A stretch of DNA of 64,000 nt, taken from positions 260,514 to 324,513 of the forward strand of contig VIEA01000001.1 in assembly GCA_008087055.1 (NCBI GenBank), read 5' to 3'. Made by a program: the position numbers and the translations under genes. The stretch comes from Gammaproteobacteria bacterium LSUCC0096. Lineage in GTDB: Bacteria > Pseudomonadota > Gammaproteobacteria > Pseudomonadales > Litorivicinaceae. The stretch's first letter is position 1; each line of letters opens with the position of its first letter. A model generated the notes under the pieces. That model saw only the letters and a program-made list of their open reading frames with translations, was not told the origin of the DNA and ran no database searches. This document shows positions 40,822-50,565 of this stretch, in pieces.

Positions 40822-41277
40822 GTGTTTCGCGGGATTAACCCGATCAACTTGGATGTAAAAGGGCGCGTGGCGTTACCGGCAAAATACCGGGATCGCGTGA
40901 CCGACCGCTGTGATGGCCATATGGTCCTCACTGTGCATCCGTTCGACCGCTGTCTTCTGCTTTATCCACTGGCTGACTGGGAAGTGATTGAATCCCAAGT
41001 CAATGCGCTCCCAAATTCAACGAGCCGTCAGGCTCGGCGCCTTCAGCACCTCATGGTTGGTTATGCGACCGAACTTGATCTTGATGCGGCAAATCGTCTT
41101 CTCCTCCCTGCGATGCACCGAGATCACGCTGAACTTGATAAACGATTGATCTTGGTTGGACAGGGTCAGAAGTTCGAGATCTGGAGCGAGGCGCGCTGGA
41201 CTTCGATGACAGAGGCATATCTCAACGAATCAGTTGATGAAGATGGTTCTGTCGAATTGATCAATTTGTCGCTGTAA
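40822..41277 (+). CDS. mraZ: Transcriptional regulator MraZ
   Basis: 151 residues from GTG with AGGAGA upstream. MraZ has two AbrB-like swapped-hairpin domains, each with the DxxxR motif (LDVKGRVALPAKYR at about 10-23 and LDLDAANRLLLPAMHRDHA further on). It forms a ring that binds the repeats ahead of its own gene and represses the dcw cluster. It is the first gene of that cluster, eleven bases upstream of rsmH. Confidence 0.97.
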   Translation: MFRGINPINLDVKGRVALPAKYRDRVTDRCDGHMVLTVHPFDRCLLLYPLADWEVIESQVNALPNSTSRQARRLQHLMVGYATELDLDAANRLLLPAMHRDHAELDKRLILVGQGQKFEIWSEARWTSMTEAYLNESVDEDGSVELINLSL

Positions 41278-41288
41278 GGGAGGGTGCA

Positions 41289-42215
41289 ATGAGTCACATA
41301 CCAGTGCTACTTCACGAAGCGCTGACTGCCCTCTGTATCCGTGGCGATGGCACCTATCTTGATTGTACATTTGGGCGTGGCGGTCACTCGCGCGCCATTT
41401 TGGCTGAGCTTGGTGAGAACGGCCGTTTGATTGGCCTTGATCGGGACCCGTCAGCTGTTGCTGTCGGCAAGGATCTGGCAGAAATAGATTCCCGGTTTGA
41501 TATTGTGCATATCGCTTTTTCAGAACTTGAATCAGCGCTAGATGGCTTGTCTATCCCCAAAGTGAATGGCGTTCTAATGGACTTGGGGGTGTCATCCCCC
41601 CAACTTGATGAGGCTAAGCGCGGGTTTAGTTTTCAAGCGGATGGACCCCTTGATATGCGGATGGACCCGACTTCAGGCGAGTCGGCTGCGGATTGGATTG
41701 CGCGTGCTGATGCCGATGAGATTGCGCATGTACTCTGGGTGTTTGGTGAAGAACGATTTTCGCGCAGAATTGCGCGCGCAATTGTTGAGGCGCGCGATAT
41801 CGAGCCAATCGTTACCACGGCTCAGCTGAGCAAGATCGTCAGTGATGCGCAGCCTAAGAAAGATCAGAATAAGCATCCTGCCACGCGTGCTTTCCAAGCG
41901 ATCCGGTTGTACATCAATGGTGAGCTCTCTGAAGTAGAGAAGGGTCTAGAGGCTGCGGTGAATCGACTTGAGATCGGTGGGCGACTGGCTGTGATTTCTT
42001 TTCATTCATTGGAAGATCGTCTCGTAAAGCGTGCGCTTCGAGATGCATCGCGTCCACCGCAGGGTGATCCTCGCATGCCTCTTCCTGACACCGTAGCCAA
42101 GCCGAAATTGAAGCTTGTTGGGAAGGCGATAAAGGCCGGGCCTGATGAGTTGCGTGTGAATCCGCGCGCCCGAAGTGCAGTGCTCCGTATTGCTGAGCGG
42201 ACGGAGGCGGCCTGA
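41289..42215 (+). CDS. rsmH: 16S rRNA m4C1402 methyltransferase RsmH
   Basis: 308 residues. It methylates N4 of C1402, the same nucleotide whose ribose is methylated by RsmI encoded just upstream of rnpB. Motifs: HIPVLLHEAL at the N-terminus, YLDCTFGRGGHSRAIL (SAM site), GVLMDLGVSSPQLDEAKRGFS, and FHSLEDRLVK near the C-terminus. The stop overlaps the ftsL ATG by one base. Confidence 0.98.
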   Translation: MSHIPVLLHEALTALCIRGDGTYLDCTFGRGGHSRAILAELGENGRLIGLDRDPSAVAVGKDLAEIDSRFDIVHIAFSELESALDGLSIPKVNGVLMDLGVSSPQLDEAKRGFSFQADGPLDMRMDPTSGESAADWIARADADEIAHVLWVFGEERFSRRIARAIVEARDIEPIVTTAQLSKIVSDAQPKKDQNKHPATRAFQAIRLYINGELSEVEKGLEAAVNRLEIGGRLAVISFHSLEDRLVKRALRDASRPPQGDPRMPLPDTVAKPKLKLVGKAIKAGPDELRVNPRARSAVLRIAERTEAA

Positions 42216-42502
42216 TGCAGTGGTTTCATCGCTCGGACATCTGGTTATCGATCTTGCTGGTGATCGGTGTGGTTGTTACTTCGATCTATATCGTGGAGAC
42301 GGCCTATCAAACCCGTCAGCTGTATTCGTCGTTACAGGAGCTTCGTGCCGAGCGTGACCGGCTCACAATTGAATGGGGTCGGCTAATGCTTGAGCGGGGT
42401 GCCGTATCTGCTGATATGCGAATCGACGCAATGGCTCGTTACAGCTTGTCTCTTGGCTCGCCCGAAACTGGTGATGTGATGTTGATGGAGCGTCCGCAAT
42501 GA
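42215..42502 (+). CDS. ftsL: Cell division protein FtsL
   Basis: 95 residues. FtsL is a bitopic division protein that pairs with FtsB and activates FtsWI. One membrane helix (about 9-28) is followed by a periplasmic coiled coil (about 32-72, YQTRQLYSSLQELRAERDRL). The sequence is poorly conserved, but size, topology and place between rsmH and ftsI make the call firm. Overlaps ftsI by four bases. Confidence 0.95.
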   Translation: MQWFHRSDIWLSILLVIGVVVTSIYIVETAYQTRQLYSSLQELRAERDRLTIEWGRLMLERGAVSADMRIDAMARYSLSLGSPETGDVMLMERPQ

Positions 42503-44193
42503 GTGTCTCAAAACGTCAAGCATCAAGTCGCTGGAGATTGTGGTTCGTTGGATCAGTCTTAGGTCTCTTGGTGATGACGGTTTGTGGACGCTTGGTCTGG
42601 CTGCATGTCTTTGAGACACAGCATCTGAAAGATATTGGCGACGAAATCACGATTCGTTATCAAAAAATCCCAGCCTATCGCGGAATGATCACCGATCGAT
42701 TTGCGCAACCTTTAGCCATTTCAACTCCTGTTGCTGCGATTGCAGTGAGACCCAAGAAACTCGCCGACTCCGCTTGGCCTGAAAAACTTGCGCCTTTGAT
42801 GGATGCAGATGCTGACAAGTTGCGGGATCGTGTTGCGCGAAGCCCATCTCCATTTTTGTACTTATCGCGTTATGTCACACCAGAGCGCGCGAACCAGATT
42901 GAAGCGCTGGAGCTTGAGGGCGTTGAAGTCGTGCGTCAGTTCCGCCGTTTTTATCCGGCTGGAGAAGTTGCGGCGCATCTTGTTGGTTTTACCAATATCG
43001 AAGACAAGGGCCAGGAGGGACTTGAGCTCTCATACAACGATTGGTTATCCGGACACGATGGGCTACGTCATGTGTTGAGAAACAGGCGAGCGAACGTTGT
43101 TCGGTACGTGAGTGCAGGACAAGAAGTAGAGCAGGGCCGTGACCTTCGGTTGTCCATCGATTTGCGCCTGCAATATCTGACGTATCGCGCACTGAAAGAA
43201 GCGGTGGCGCGAGCGCGAGCCGCCGGCGGTAGCGCGGTTCTTGTCGACGCTTGGACAGGAGAGGTGCTGGCGTTAGCGGCGCAGCCCGCTTTTAATCCAA
43301 ACGATATGGCAACTCGCACGCCGGAACGCGTTCGGAATCGTCCGGTCACTGATCTGATGGAGCCCGGTTCCCCAATTAAGCCATTTACGGTTGCAACCGC
43401 GCTCGATCTTGGTTTGGTTGAACCGGATACGTTAATTGAAACATCTCCGGGTCGCATGCGAGTACAAGGGCATGTGATCAGTGACGTAAGCAATTACGGC
43501 GAGATTGATGTCAATACAGTGATTGCGAAGTCATCGAATGTTGGTACCACCAAAATAGCAATGATGATGGAGCCTTCGGCCTTAAGGGATCGTCTCGCGC
43601 TTCTCGGGCTCGGCCAACCGACTGCAACGGGATTTCCTGGTGAAGAAGAAGGCTTTTTGCCGAGCTACGCGACGTGGCGAGACCTTGACCGCGCAGCACT
43701 GTCATACGGATATAACTTAAACATCACAACGATTCAGTTGGCGCAAGCTTATAGCGTTTTTGCAAATGGCGGTGTTCTTCAACCCCTAACATTATTAGCT
43801 GAGGGTGTAACACCAAGGCCTGTTCGTATCTTTAAAAAGGATACGGTGCAGAAGGTGCTCCCAATGCTTCAGGCAGTCACCGAAGAGGGTGGCACAGCCC
43901 GTCGCGCTCAGATCCCGATGTATCACGTTGGGGGTAAAACCGGAACCACGATGAAATACGCTGATGGTTCGTATGCGAGCCGACAATATATTTCTAGTTT
44001 TGTGGGTCTCGCGCCAATCGCAAATCCGCGATTTGTAATGGCGATCTCAGTGGATGATCCGAGGTCTCAACAATACTACGGCGGTCAAGTCGCGGCACCC
44101 GTCTTTGCGGATGTGATGGATGACGTCATGCGCATCTATGATATTCCACCCGATAAGCTCGATCAGTCGATGCTTGCAGGGAGGGCTAATTGA
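42499..44193 (+). CDS. ftsI: Division transpeptidase FtsI (PBP3)
   Basis: 564 residues. FtsI crosslinks septal peptidoglycan and is a beta-lactam target. It has an N-terminal membrane helix (about 13-33), a pedestal domain with YRGMITDRFAQPLAIST, and a transpeptidase domain. The catalytic motifs are SPIK (Ser291), SSN (in AKSSNVGTTKI) and KTGT (in HVGGKTGTTMKY). Length and motif spacing are normal. Overlaps murE by one base. Confidence 0.98.
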   Translation: MSVSKRQASSRWRLWFVGSVLGLLVMTVCGRLVWLHVFETQHLKDIGDEITIRYQKIPAYRGMITDRFAQPLAISTPVAAIAVRPKKLADSAWPEKLAPLMDADADKLRDRVARSPSPFLYLSRYVTPERANQIEALELEGVEVVRQFRRFYPAGEVAAHLVGFTNIEDKGQEGLELSYNDWLSGHDGLRHVLRNRRANVVRYVSAGQEVEQGRDLRLSIDLRLQYLTYRALKEAVARARAAGGSAVLVDAWTGEVLALAAQPAFNPNDMATRTPERVRNRPVTDLMEPGSPIKPFTVATALDLGLVEPDTLIETSPGRMRVQGHVISDVSNYGEIDVNTVIAKSSNVGTTKIAMMMEPSALRDRLALLGLGQPTATGFPGEEEGFLPSYATWRDLDRAALSYGYNLNITTIQLAQAYSVFANGGVLQPLTLLAEGVTPRPVRIFKKDTVQKVLPMLQAVTEEGGTARRAQIPMYHVGGKTGTTMKYADGSYASRQYISSFVGLAPIANPRFVMAISVDDPRSQQYYGGQVAAPVFADVMDDVMRIYDIPPDKLDQSMLAGRAN

Positions 44194-45668
44194 TGCGCTT
44201 GGACCAGCTCTTGGCAGAAATTGGTCTCCACTTCGACCGGGCCTCGGGCGTTGATGTGTTGGATTTGACACTCGACTCGCGGAAAGTCACCCCTGGAACA
44301 CTTTTTGTAGCCATCAAGGGGTCAACTGGTCATGGAATGGATTACGTTGATGCGGCCATTACATCGGGTGCGTCAGCGATTATTTATGACGATTGGGATG
44401 AAGAGCCTCCGAAGACGGTACCAGCGCTACGCGTTCCTGGGTTAAGACGTGAACTGGGTCGCATTGCTCACGCATTTTATGGAAATCCGTGTTCTGGAAT
44501 GCATATCGTTGGGGTCACAGGTACCAATGGCAAAACCACGACGGTTCATTTGATCGCTCAGATCGCTGAGCGCTTGGGTTTCAGAGCTGCACGAATCGGA
44601 ACCCTTGGTGTTTCGGTTGGTGCGGACAAGCTGATCGAGTCTGATCGCACAACCCCGGATGCAATAACCTTGGCATCGATGTTTGCTGAACTTAAGGGGC
44701 GCGGTGTCAATTTTGTTGCAATGGAAGTTTCATCTCACGCACTCGATCAATACCGTGTCGATGGAATTCCTTTTAGTGCCGGGGTCATCACGAACCTAAC
44801 TCGCGATCACTTAGATTATCACGAGACCATGGAAGCGTACGGTGCCGCTAAAGCACGTTTGTTCCATGACTTTGATCTAAAAGTAGCGGTCTTCAATGCA
44901 GATGACGCCTTTTGCCGGAAGCTCTCAGAAACTGTGCCTTCTGAAACTGTCGTGACCTACGGTTGTGGTGCAGAGCATGTCGACATCCAAGCGATTCAGC
45001 CATCAGCCAATGGATCAACTATTCGTATTGCACTGAACGGTCAGGTGCATGAAGTGAACACCAGATTATTGGGAGCATTCAATGCATCGAACGTGATGGC
45101 AGCTTTGGCAGCTATTTCAGCATTACTGCCCAAGCAGATCGATCAGGCGCTTATTGCAATTCCAGAATTAGAGGCAGCTCCTGGGCGGATGGAGTGGTTC
45201 AGAACGCCTGACTTCGCAACAATTGTTGTTGATTATGCGCACACCCCTGATGCACTCGAAAACGCGATTAAAACATGTCGAGCGCATTGTGATGGGGAAG
45301 TCTGGTCGGTCTTTGGTTGTGGCGGTGATCGTGACGTCGGTAAGCGTCCACTGATGGGTGCCGTCGCATCGGAATTCTCTGATCATGTAGTGCTGACATC
45401 CGACAACCCTCGATCCGAATCGCCTCAAAATATTCTAAATGATATTCGGTCAGGTATGACAAAGGCTCCAATTTTGGAGGAACTTGATCGCGCTGAGGCT
45501 ATTCGATTTGTAGTCAAAAATGCGGCTGCTAATGACTGGGTCTTACTTGCTGGCAAAGGCCATGAAAATACTCAGATCATCGGTCAAAAATCCGTTATTT
45601 ATTCTGATCGAGCGGAAGTGGCTCAGTTATTCGGCTTAATGGGCTCGGAGGTGCAGCATGCTTCCTAG
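44193..45668 (+). CDS. murE: UDP-MurNAc-tripeptide synthetase MurE
   Basis: 491 residues from the ATG at 44193, which overlaps the ftsI stop (TGATG). It adds the third residue to UDP-MurNAc-Ala-Glu. The ATP loop is GVTGTNGKTTT (about 109-119). The substrate motif DNPRSE at about residue 404 is that of meso-diaminopimelate-adding enzymes, so the wall is predicted to be the usual DAP type. Overlaps murF by eleven bases. Confidence 0.98.
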   Translation: MRLDQLLAEIGLHFDRASGVDVLDLTLDSRKVTPGTLFVAIKGSTGHGMDYVDAAITSGASAIIYDDWDEEPPKTVPALRVPGLRRELGRIAHAFYGNPCSGMHIVGVTGTNGKTTTVHLIAQIAERLGFRAARIGTLGVSVGADKLIESDRTTPDAITLASMFAELKGRGVNFVAMEVSSHALDQYRVDGIPFSAGVITNLTRDHLDYHETMEAYGAAKARLFHDFDLKVAVFNADDAFCRKLSETVPSETVVTYGCGAEHVDIQAIQPSANGSTIRIALNGQVHEVNTRLLGAFNASNVMAALAAISALLPKQIDQALIAIPELEAAPGRMEWFRTPDFATIVVDYAHTPDALENAIKTCRAHCDGEVWSVFGCGGDRDVGKRPLMGAVASEFSDHVVLTSDNPRSESPQNILNDIRSGMTKAPILEELDRAEAIRFVVKNAAANDWVLLAGKGHENTQIIGQKSVIYSDRAEVAQLFGLMGSEVQHAS

Positions 45669-47001
45669 CTCACTGAATGAGATGGCTTCAGTTGTGAACG
45701 GGATCGCATCAGGTAACCCGGTGATCCAAGGATTGGCTATCGATAGTCGAAAGGCGGTTAAAGGAGATTTATTTGTTGCTTTGACAGCTGACCGTGATGG
45801 CCATGATTACATCGCCAATGCAGCAGAAAGCGGCGCATCTGCCGCGCTTGTCATGAAGCCGACCACAATTCTGCCGTCTATTTGCGTTACAGACACCTTC
45901 CAAGCGATGACTGAGCTCGCGCGTGCGATGCGTGATTCGTATGCAGGACAGGTGTTTGCTCTGACAGGAAGCCAGGGTAAGACAAGTACTCGCGGGTTTT
46001 TAGCCTCAATACTGATGCAAATGGCACGTCGATCTGGCGCAGACTCCATCTTAGTGACTCAAGGAAATCTGAATAACCACTTGGGTGTACCTCTGACAAT
46101 GGCTCGTCTCCGGCCACATCATCCCTATGCATTATTTGAATTAGGGGCGTCTGCGGTCGGTGAAATTGATCACTTGGCATCGATTGTTCGACCGCAAATT
46201 TCAGCGCTTCTCAATGCCCGTACAGCGCATCTTGAAGGCTTTGGCTCCATAGCAGGAGTTGTTCAGGGGAAAGGTGAAATCATTGATCAGACTGCAATCG
46301 ATGGAGTGGTCATTCTGAATCGTGACGAACCGGCATTCGAAGAATGGGTGAGTCGGGCGAGTTCGCGACGCGTCATTAGTGTTGGTCGAAGCGCCGCTGA
46401 TCTTACTTGGTTTCAAATGTCTGAGCAAAAACTGCAAATGCGCTATGACGGTCGAGAACTCAATGCGTCATTGCCGACACTTGGGCAGCATTTCATGGAA
46501 AACGCCGCGCTTGCTTCAGCGATGGCGATCGCTGCCGGAGCCACCGATCAAGAGATTATCAATGGACTCGAGGCCGCATCGATCGAGCCAGGTCGAATGA
46601 CTCCTATTCAGCTGTCGAATGCTCTGTTAATCGACGACACCTACAACGCGAGCCCGCAAGCAGTTCGCGCCGCGATTGATTGGTTGGCAACACGCCAAGG
46701 CAAACGAGTGCTCGCGATGGGCGGTTTAAGCGAGCTGGGTGAGGCAGCGGAAAGCGAAATGCATGCTCTTGGGGCTTATGCAAAATCAAAAGGTATTGAT
46801 CGATTAATTACGACGGGTACTGCAGAGCCGATCGCTCGGGGATATGGCGCCCAAGCGATGTATTTTTCGACCCACGATGAGGTGAGCAACTTCCTAATTG
46901 AAAGCGCTCATGAAGCTGATGTGATCTTAGTGAAAGGATCGCGGTCGGCACAAATGGATCGTGTGATTAACACGCTCAAACTGCAACAAGGAGGGCAGTA
47001 G
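45658..47001 (+). CDS. murF: UDP-MurNAc-tripeptide:D-Ala-D-Ala ligase MurF
   Basis: 447 residues. It joins D-Ala-D-Ala to UDP-MurNAc-tripeptide. The ATP-binding loop is [14 protein letters not shown] (about 103-116). The substrate-binding region [17 protein letters not shown] at the N-terminus and [19 protein letters not shown] in the C-terminal domain are diagnostic. A Gly/Ser-Gln replaces the more common TNGKT-type loop, which is normal for MurF. Confidence 0.98.
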   Translation: MLPSSLNEMASVVNGIASGNPVIQGLAIDSRKAVKGDLFVALTADRDGHDYIANAAESGASAALVMKPTTILPSICVTDTFQAMTELARAMRDSYAGQVFALTGSQGKTSTRGFLASILMQMARRSGADSILVTQGNLNNHLGVPLTMARLRPHHPYALFELGASAVGEIDHLASIVRPQISALLNARTAHLEGFGSIAGVVQGKGEIIDQTAIDGVVILNRDEPAFEEWVSRASSRRVISVGRSAADLTWFQMSEQKLQMRYDGRELNASLPTLGQHFMENAALASAMAIAAGATDQEIINGLEAASIEPGRMTPIQLSNALLIDDTYNASPQAVRAAIDWLATRQGKRVLAMGGLSELGEAAESEMHALGAYAKSKGIDRLITTGTAEPIARGYGAQAMYFSTHDEVSNFLIESAHEADVILVKGSRSAQMDRVINTLKLQQGGQ

Positions 47002-47003
47002 CT

Positions 47004-48086
47004 GTGTTGCTTTGGTTAGCTAATTATCTCAGCACATTCGAACCGGGCTTTGCTGTTTTTCAGTATCTGACGCTTCGCTCAATTCTGGGTGTTTTGACTG
47101 CGTTGATCACTGCGTTGTTTGTGGGTCCTTGGGTAATTCGATCGTTAGAAACACGTCAGATTGGTCAGTCAGTTCGGCGCGATGGACCGGAATCGCATTT
47201 CTCAAAGCAGGGCACGCCAACGATGGGCGGTGTATTGATTTTAGTTTGTATTACGGCATCAACACTTCTGTGGGGTGATCTGGCCAATGTGTACGTATGG
47301 ATTGCGCTGTTGGTGATGTTGGGCTTTGGCGTGATCGGCTGGATTGATGATTGGAAAAAAGTCGTCCTGAAGAATTCGAAAGGCTTATCTGCAAAATCGA
47401 AGTATCTAGGCCAATCAATTGTTGGTTTGGTTGCAGCGGTGGTTCTCTATCAGATTGCGAAAACGCCAGCTGAGACAACCCTTTTGGTTCCGTTTTTCAA
47501 AGACCTCCTGATTCCACTCGGCTTTGGCTATATCGTCCTGACATATTTCGTCATTGTTGGGACATCGAACGCGGTCAACTTGACTGACGGCCTTGATGGC
47601 TTAGCAATTCTTCCAACGGTGTTAGTCGCCGGTGCATTGGGTGTTTTTGCATACCTCACTGGTAACGCGATTTTCTCGCAGTATCTTTTCATTCCCTTCA
47701 TTCCAGGGACTGGTGAACTGGTTGTTTTCTTGGGTGCCATGGTTGGGGCCGGACTCGGATTTCTGTGGTTCAACACCTACCCAGCGCAAGTTTTTATGGG
47801 TGATGTAGGAGCCCTCTCTCTCGGTGCCGCGCTCGGTGTCGTCGCCGTGATGGTTCGCCAGGAGTTAGTGCTTTTCATCATGGGCGGGATTTTCGTTCTA
47901 GAAACCGTATCCGTCATGCTCCAAGTCGCGAGCTTCCGCTTAACAGGTAAGCGTCTCTTCCGAATGGCACCAATTCATCATCATTTCGAACTGAAAGGGT
48001 GGCCTGAGCCGCGGGTGATTGTTCGTTTTTGGATTATCTCTGTGATGTTGGTTTTGGTGGGTCTTGCGACCTTGAAGTTGAGGTAA
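47004..48086 (+). CDS. mraY: Phospho-MurNAc-pentapeptide transferase MraY
   Basis: 360 residues from GTG, two bases after murF and with AAGGAGG upstream. MraY makes lipid I in the inner membrane. Ten membrane helices are expected and seen. Catalytic-loop motifs include [29 protein letters not shown], and the HHHFELKGW segment near the C-terminus. The length equals the Escherichia coli protein. Confidence 0.98.
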   Translation: MLLWLANYLSTFEPGFAVFQYLTLRSILGVLTALITALFVGPWVIRSLETRQIGQSVRRDGPESHFSKQGTPTMGGVLILVCITASTLLWGDLANVYVWIALLVMLGFGVIGWIDDWKKVVLKNSKGLSAKSKYLGQSIVGLVAAVVLYQIAKTPAETTLLVPFFKDLLIPLGFGYIVLTYFVIVGTSNAVNLTDGLDGLAILPTVLVAGALGVFAYLTGNAIFSQYLFIPFIPGTGELVVFLGAMVGAGLGFLWFNTYPAQVFMGDVGALSLGAALGVVAVMVRQELVLFIMGGIFVLETVSVMLQVASFRLTGKRLFRMAPIHHHFELKGWPEPRVIVRFWIISVMLVLVGLATLKLR

Positions 48087-48089
48087 TCG

Positions 48090-49430
48090 ATGACGTTGAT
48101 CGCTAGCAGCAAACGCCTCATTCTAGGCGCCGGACCAACCGGACAAGCTGTTGCGCGCCATTTCCAGCAACTGGGAATCCAATTTGAAGTCGCTGATACG
48201 CGACAGTCAGATGATCTAAAAACTGGATTTGAACGAGAGTTCCCGGGTGTTGAAACCTACTTCGGACCACTAAAAACCGATTACCTGGATCGATTTGAAG
48301 AGATCATTGTCAGTCCAGGGATTGCTCCGACAACTGAGGGTTTGAACAAGACAACGTCTCACTTGATTAGTGATATCCAGGTGTTTAGGCGCGCATGGCC
48401 AGAGAATCAGCCTTTAATCGCAATCACTGGCTCCAATGCAAAATCGACAGTGACTTCCTTGGTCGCTGAAATCTTAAAAGCTGATGGTCGAAACGTTCTG
48501 GTAGGCGGAAATTTAGGTCCGCAGGCACTGGATCTGTTGGAATATCAGACTGGTCAATCAATCGCAGTTCTCGAGCTTTCTAGCTTTCAGCTTGAACGCA
48601 CTCGTGGCCTCAAAGCAACCGTCGCCACCTGCCTAAACATGTCTCCAGATCATTTGGACTGGCACGGATCAATGATCGCTTACCACCAAGCGAAGCACCG
48701 GATTTTTGAGGGTGTGGGTGCGATCGTGGTCAATGCAGAAGATCCTCTGTCACAACCATTGGTGCCGGACCAGACACCGACGATTAAATTTGCTCTCCAG
48801 CACCCGGATTTCCATCGCTTCGGACTCATGGTGGTCGATGGTGAAGATTGGATCGCTTTAGGTGCTGAGCCATGGATGCCGGTATCAGAATTACCGATGC
48901 CTGGCCGTCATATGGTTCAAAACGCGATGGCGGCTTTTGGTATTTGTCATTTGGTCGGTGTGGACAAGGAAGTCGCTGTCAAAGCTGTGCGGATGTTTAC
49001 CGGCTTACCTCACCGGATGGTTGAGTTGAGTCCTATCCGAGGTGTTCGATTCATCAATGATTCGAAGGGCACCAATGTTGGCGCGTCCGAAACTGCAGTC
49101 GCGAGTGTTGAGGCGCAGGGCGATCTGTATCTCCTCGTTGGAGGGGAAAGTAAAGATGCAGATTTGAGTCAATGGGCGAAGACCGTAACGACCCATTGCA
49201 AACACGTATTTGCCTTTGGCCGGGATCGAGGTCGCTTTGTTGATGTATTAGGTGAGCAGGTCACCGCATTTCAAACCTTGGATCAAGCGTTTGAGCATGC
49301 TGTTCAACATGCAAACGCGGGTGATGTCGTATTGCTGAGCCCCGCATGTGCGAGTTTCGATCAATTCAACAACTACCAAGAACGCGGTGCTCACTTTGAA
49401 GCACTCGTGGAGGCGTATCGTGAAAATTGA
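48090..49430 (+). CDS. murD: UDP-MurNAc-L-Ala:D-Glu ligase MurD
   Basis: 446 residues. It adds D-glutamate to UDP-MurNAc-L-Ala. Seen are the N-terminal Rossmann-like UDP-binding domain (LILGAGPTGQAVARHF), the ATP loop AITGSNAKSTVTSLV at about 107-121 with Ala in place of the usual Gly before Lys, LNMSPDHLDWHGSM, and the C-terminal SPACASFDQFNNYQERG. The Ala is a conservative change in the P-loop. Overlaps ftsW by eleven bases. Confidence 0.98.
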   Translation: MTLIASSKRLILGAGPTGQAVARHFQQLGIQFEVADTRQSDDLKTGFEREFPGVETYFGPLKTDYLDRFEEIIVSPGIAPTTEGLNKTTSHLISDIQVFRRAWPENQPLIAITGSNAKSTVTSLVAEILKADGRNVLVGGNLGPQALDLLEYQTGQSIAVLELSSFQLERTRGLKATVATCLNMSPDHLDWHGSMIAYHQAKHRIFEGVGAIVVNAEDPLSQPLVPDQTPTIKFALQHPDFHRFGLMVVDGEDWIALGAEPWMPVSELPMPGRHMVQNAMAAFGICHLVGVDKEVAVKAVRMFTGLPHRMVELSPIRGVRFINDSKGTNVGASETAVASVEAQGDLYLLVGGESKDADLSQWAKTVTTHCKHVFAFGRDRGRFVDVLGEQVTAFQTLDQAFEHAVQHANAGDVVLLSPACASFDQFNNYQERGAHFEALVEAYREN

Positions 49431-50565
49431 GATTCGCCGGTCAGACTTTATGCCTTTGGGCTTGCCTGATATCCATTTCGTTCTGGCGGCTTGCACACTT
49501 GCTTGTCTCGGATTTTTGTTGGTCGCATCAAGCTCAATCGAAGTGGCTTCAGACCGTTTTGGCCAACCTTTCAGCTTTGCGATGAAGCATGCGCTGTTTC
49601 TTGTGATTGCAGCGATAGGTGGGGTGGTTGCATACCTCATACCTACGCGCTGGTGGTACAACTACGCGACTCATTTTCTGCTGTTCTCGATAGTACTTCT
49701 TGCAATTATCTTGATTCCCGGGATCGGCTTGACCGTGAAGGGGGCGACTCGCTGGCTTAGTCTTGGTTTCTTCAACTTGCAACCATCTGAGATCGCAAAA
49801 TTTACAATGATGCTGTTTTTGGCGTCCTACCTTGTTCGACGTCTTGAAGAGGTTCGCCAAAAATTTAGTGGGTTCGTCAAACCAATGGCTGTGGTGGGCC
49901 TCATCGCAGTATTGCTATTGATGGAGCCGGATTATGGGACTCTCTTAGTACTCAGCTGTGCTGTGATGGGAGTACTGCTTCTAGCGGGGGCTCCTTTTAC
50001 GCAATACATCGTCTTCGGTTCGGCGCTCGCGCTTGGGCTCGTCGTTTTGGCTGTGATTGAGCCATACCGATTTGAGCGGATCGAGACGATTTTCAACCCA
50101 TGGGCTGATCGTTATGGTGCGGGCTATCAGATTACTCAAGCGCTACTCGCATTCGGCCGCGGCGGGATTTTCGGAATGGGCCTTGGTAACTCAGTCCAAA
50201 AGCTTTTCTATCTGCCTGAAGCGCACACCGACTTTGTATTCGCAATTTTGGCAGAAGAGCTTGGGTTGATCGGTGCGCTCGGTACGGTTGCCGTGATGAC
50301 CTATATGGTGTGGCGCGGTCTATTGATTGGTCGTCGCGCTGAATTAGGTGGTCGTCCGTTTGCCGCTTATCTCACCTATGGATTAGTGCTTCTCATCGCG
50401 CTTCAGATTCTTATCAACTTAGCGGTCAACATTGGGTTGGCTCCGACCACTGGATTGACGCTTCCGCTTTTGAGCTATGGCGGAAGCTCACTTGTGATGA
50501 CAGCAGCGAGCCTTGGCGTTATCGCCAGGATTAGCGCAGACAATCTCCCTGGAGGACGGTCATGA
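49420..50565 (+). CDS. ftsW: Septal peptidoglycan glycosyltransferase FtsW
   Basis: 381 residues from the GTG at 49420, which has GGAGG seven bases upstream; a 24-residue extension lies inside murD and is unlikely. FtsW is a SEDS polymerase of septal glycan chains working with FtsI. About ten membrane helices are present. Key segments are GATRWLSLGFFNLQPSEIAK, the large periplasmic loop with LLAFGRGGIFGMGLGNSVQK, YLPEAHTDFVFAILAEELG and the final LSYGGSSLV. Overlaps murG by four bases. Confidence 0.98.
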   Translation: MKIEIRRSDFMPLGLPDIHFVLAACTLACLGFLLVASSSIEVASDRFGQPFSFAMKHALFLVIAAIGGVVAYLIPTRWWYNYATHFLLFSIVLLAIILIPGIGLTVKGATRWLSLGFFNLQPSEIAKFTMMLFLASYLVRRLEEVRQKFSGFVKPMAVVGLIAVLLLMEPDYGTLLVLSCAVMGVLLLAGAPFTQYIVFGSALALGLVVLAVIEPYRFERIETIFNPWADRYGAGYQITQALLAFGRGGIFGMGLGNSVQKLFYLPEAHTDFVFAILAEELGLIGALGTVAVMTYMVWRGLLIGRRAELGGRPFAAYLTYGLVLLIALQILINLAVNIGLAPTTGLTLPLLSYGGSSLVMTAASLGVIARISADNLPGGRS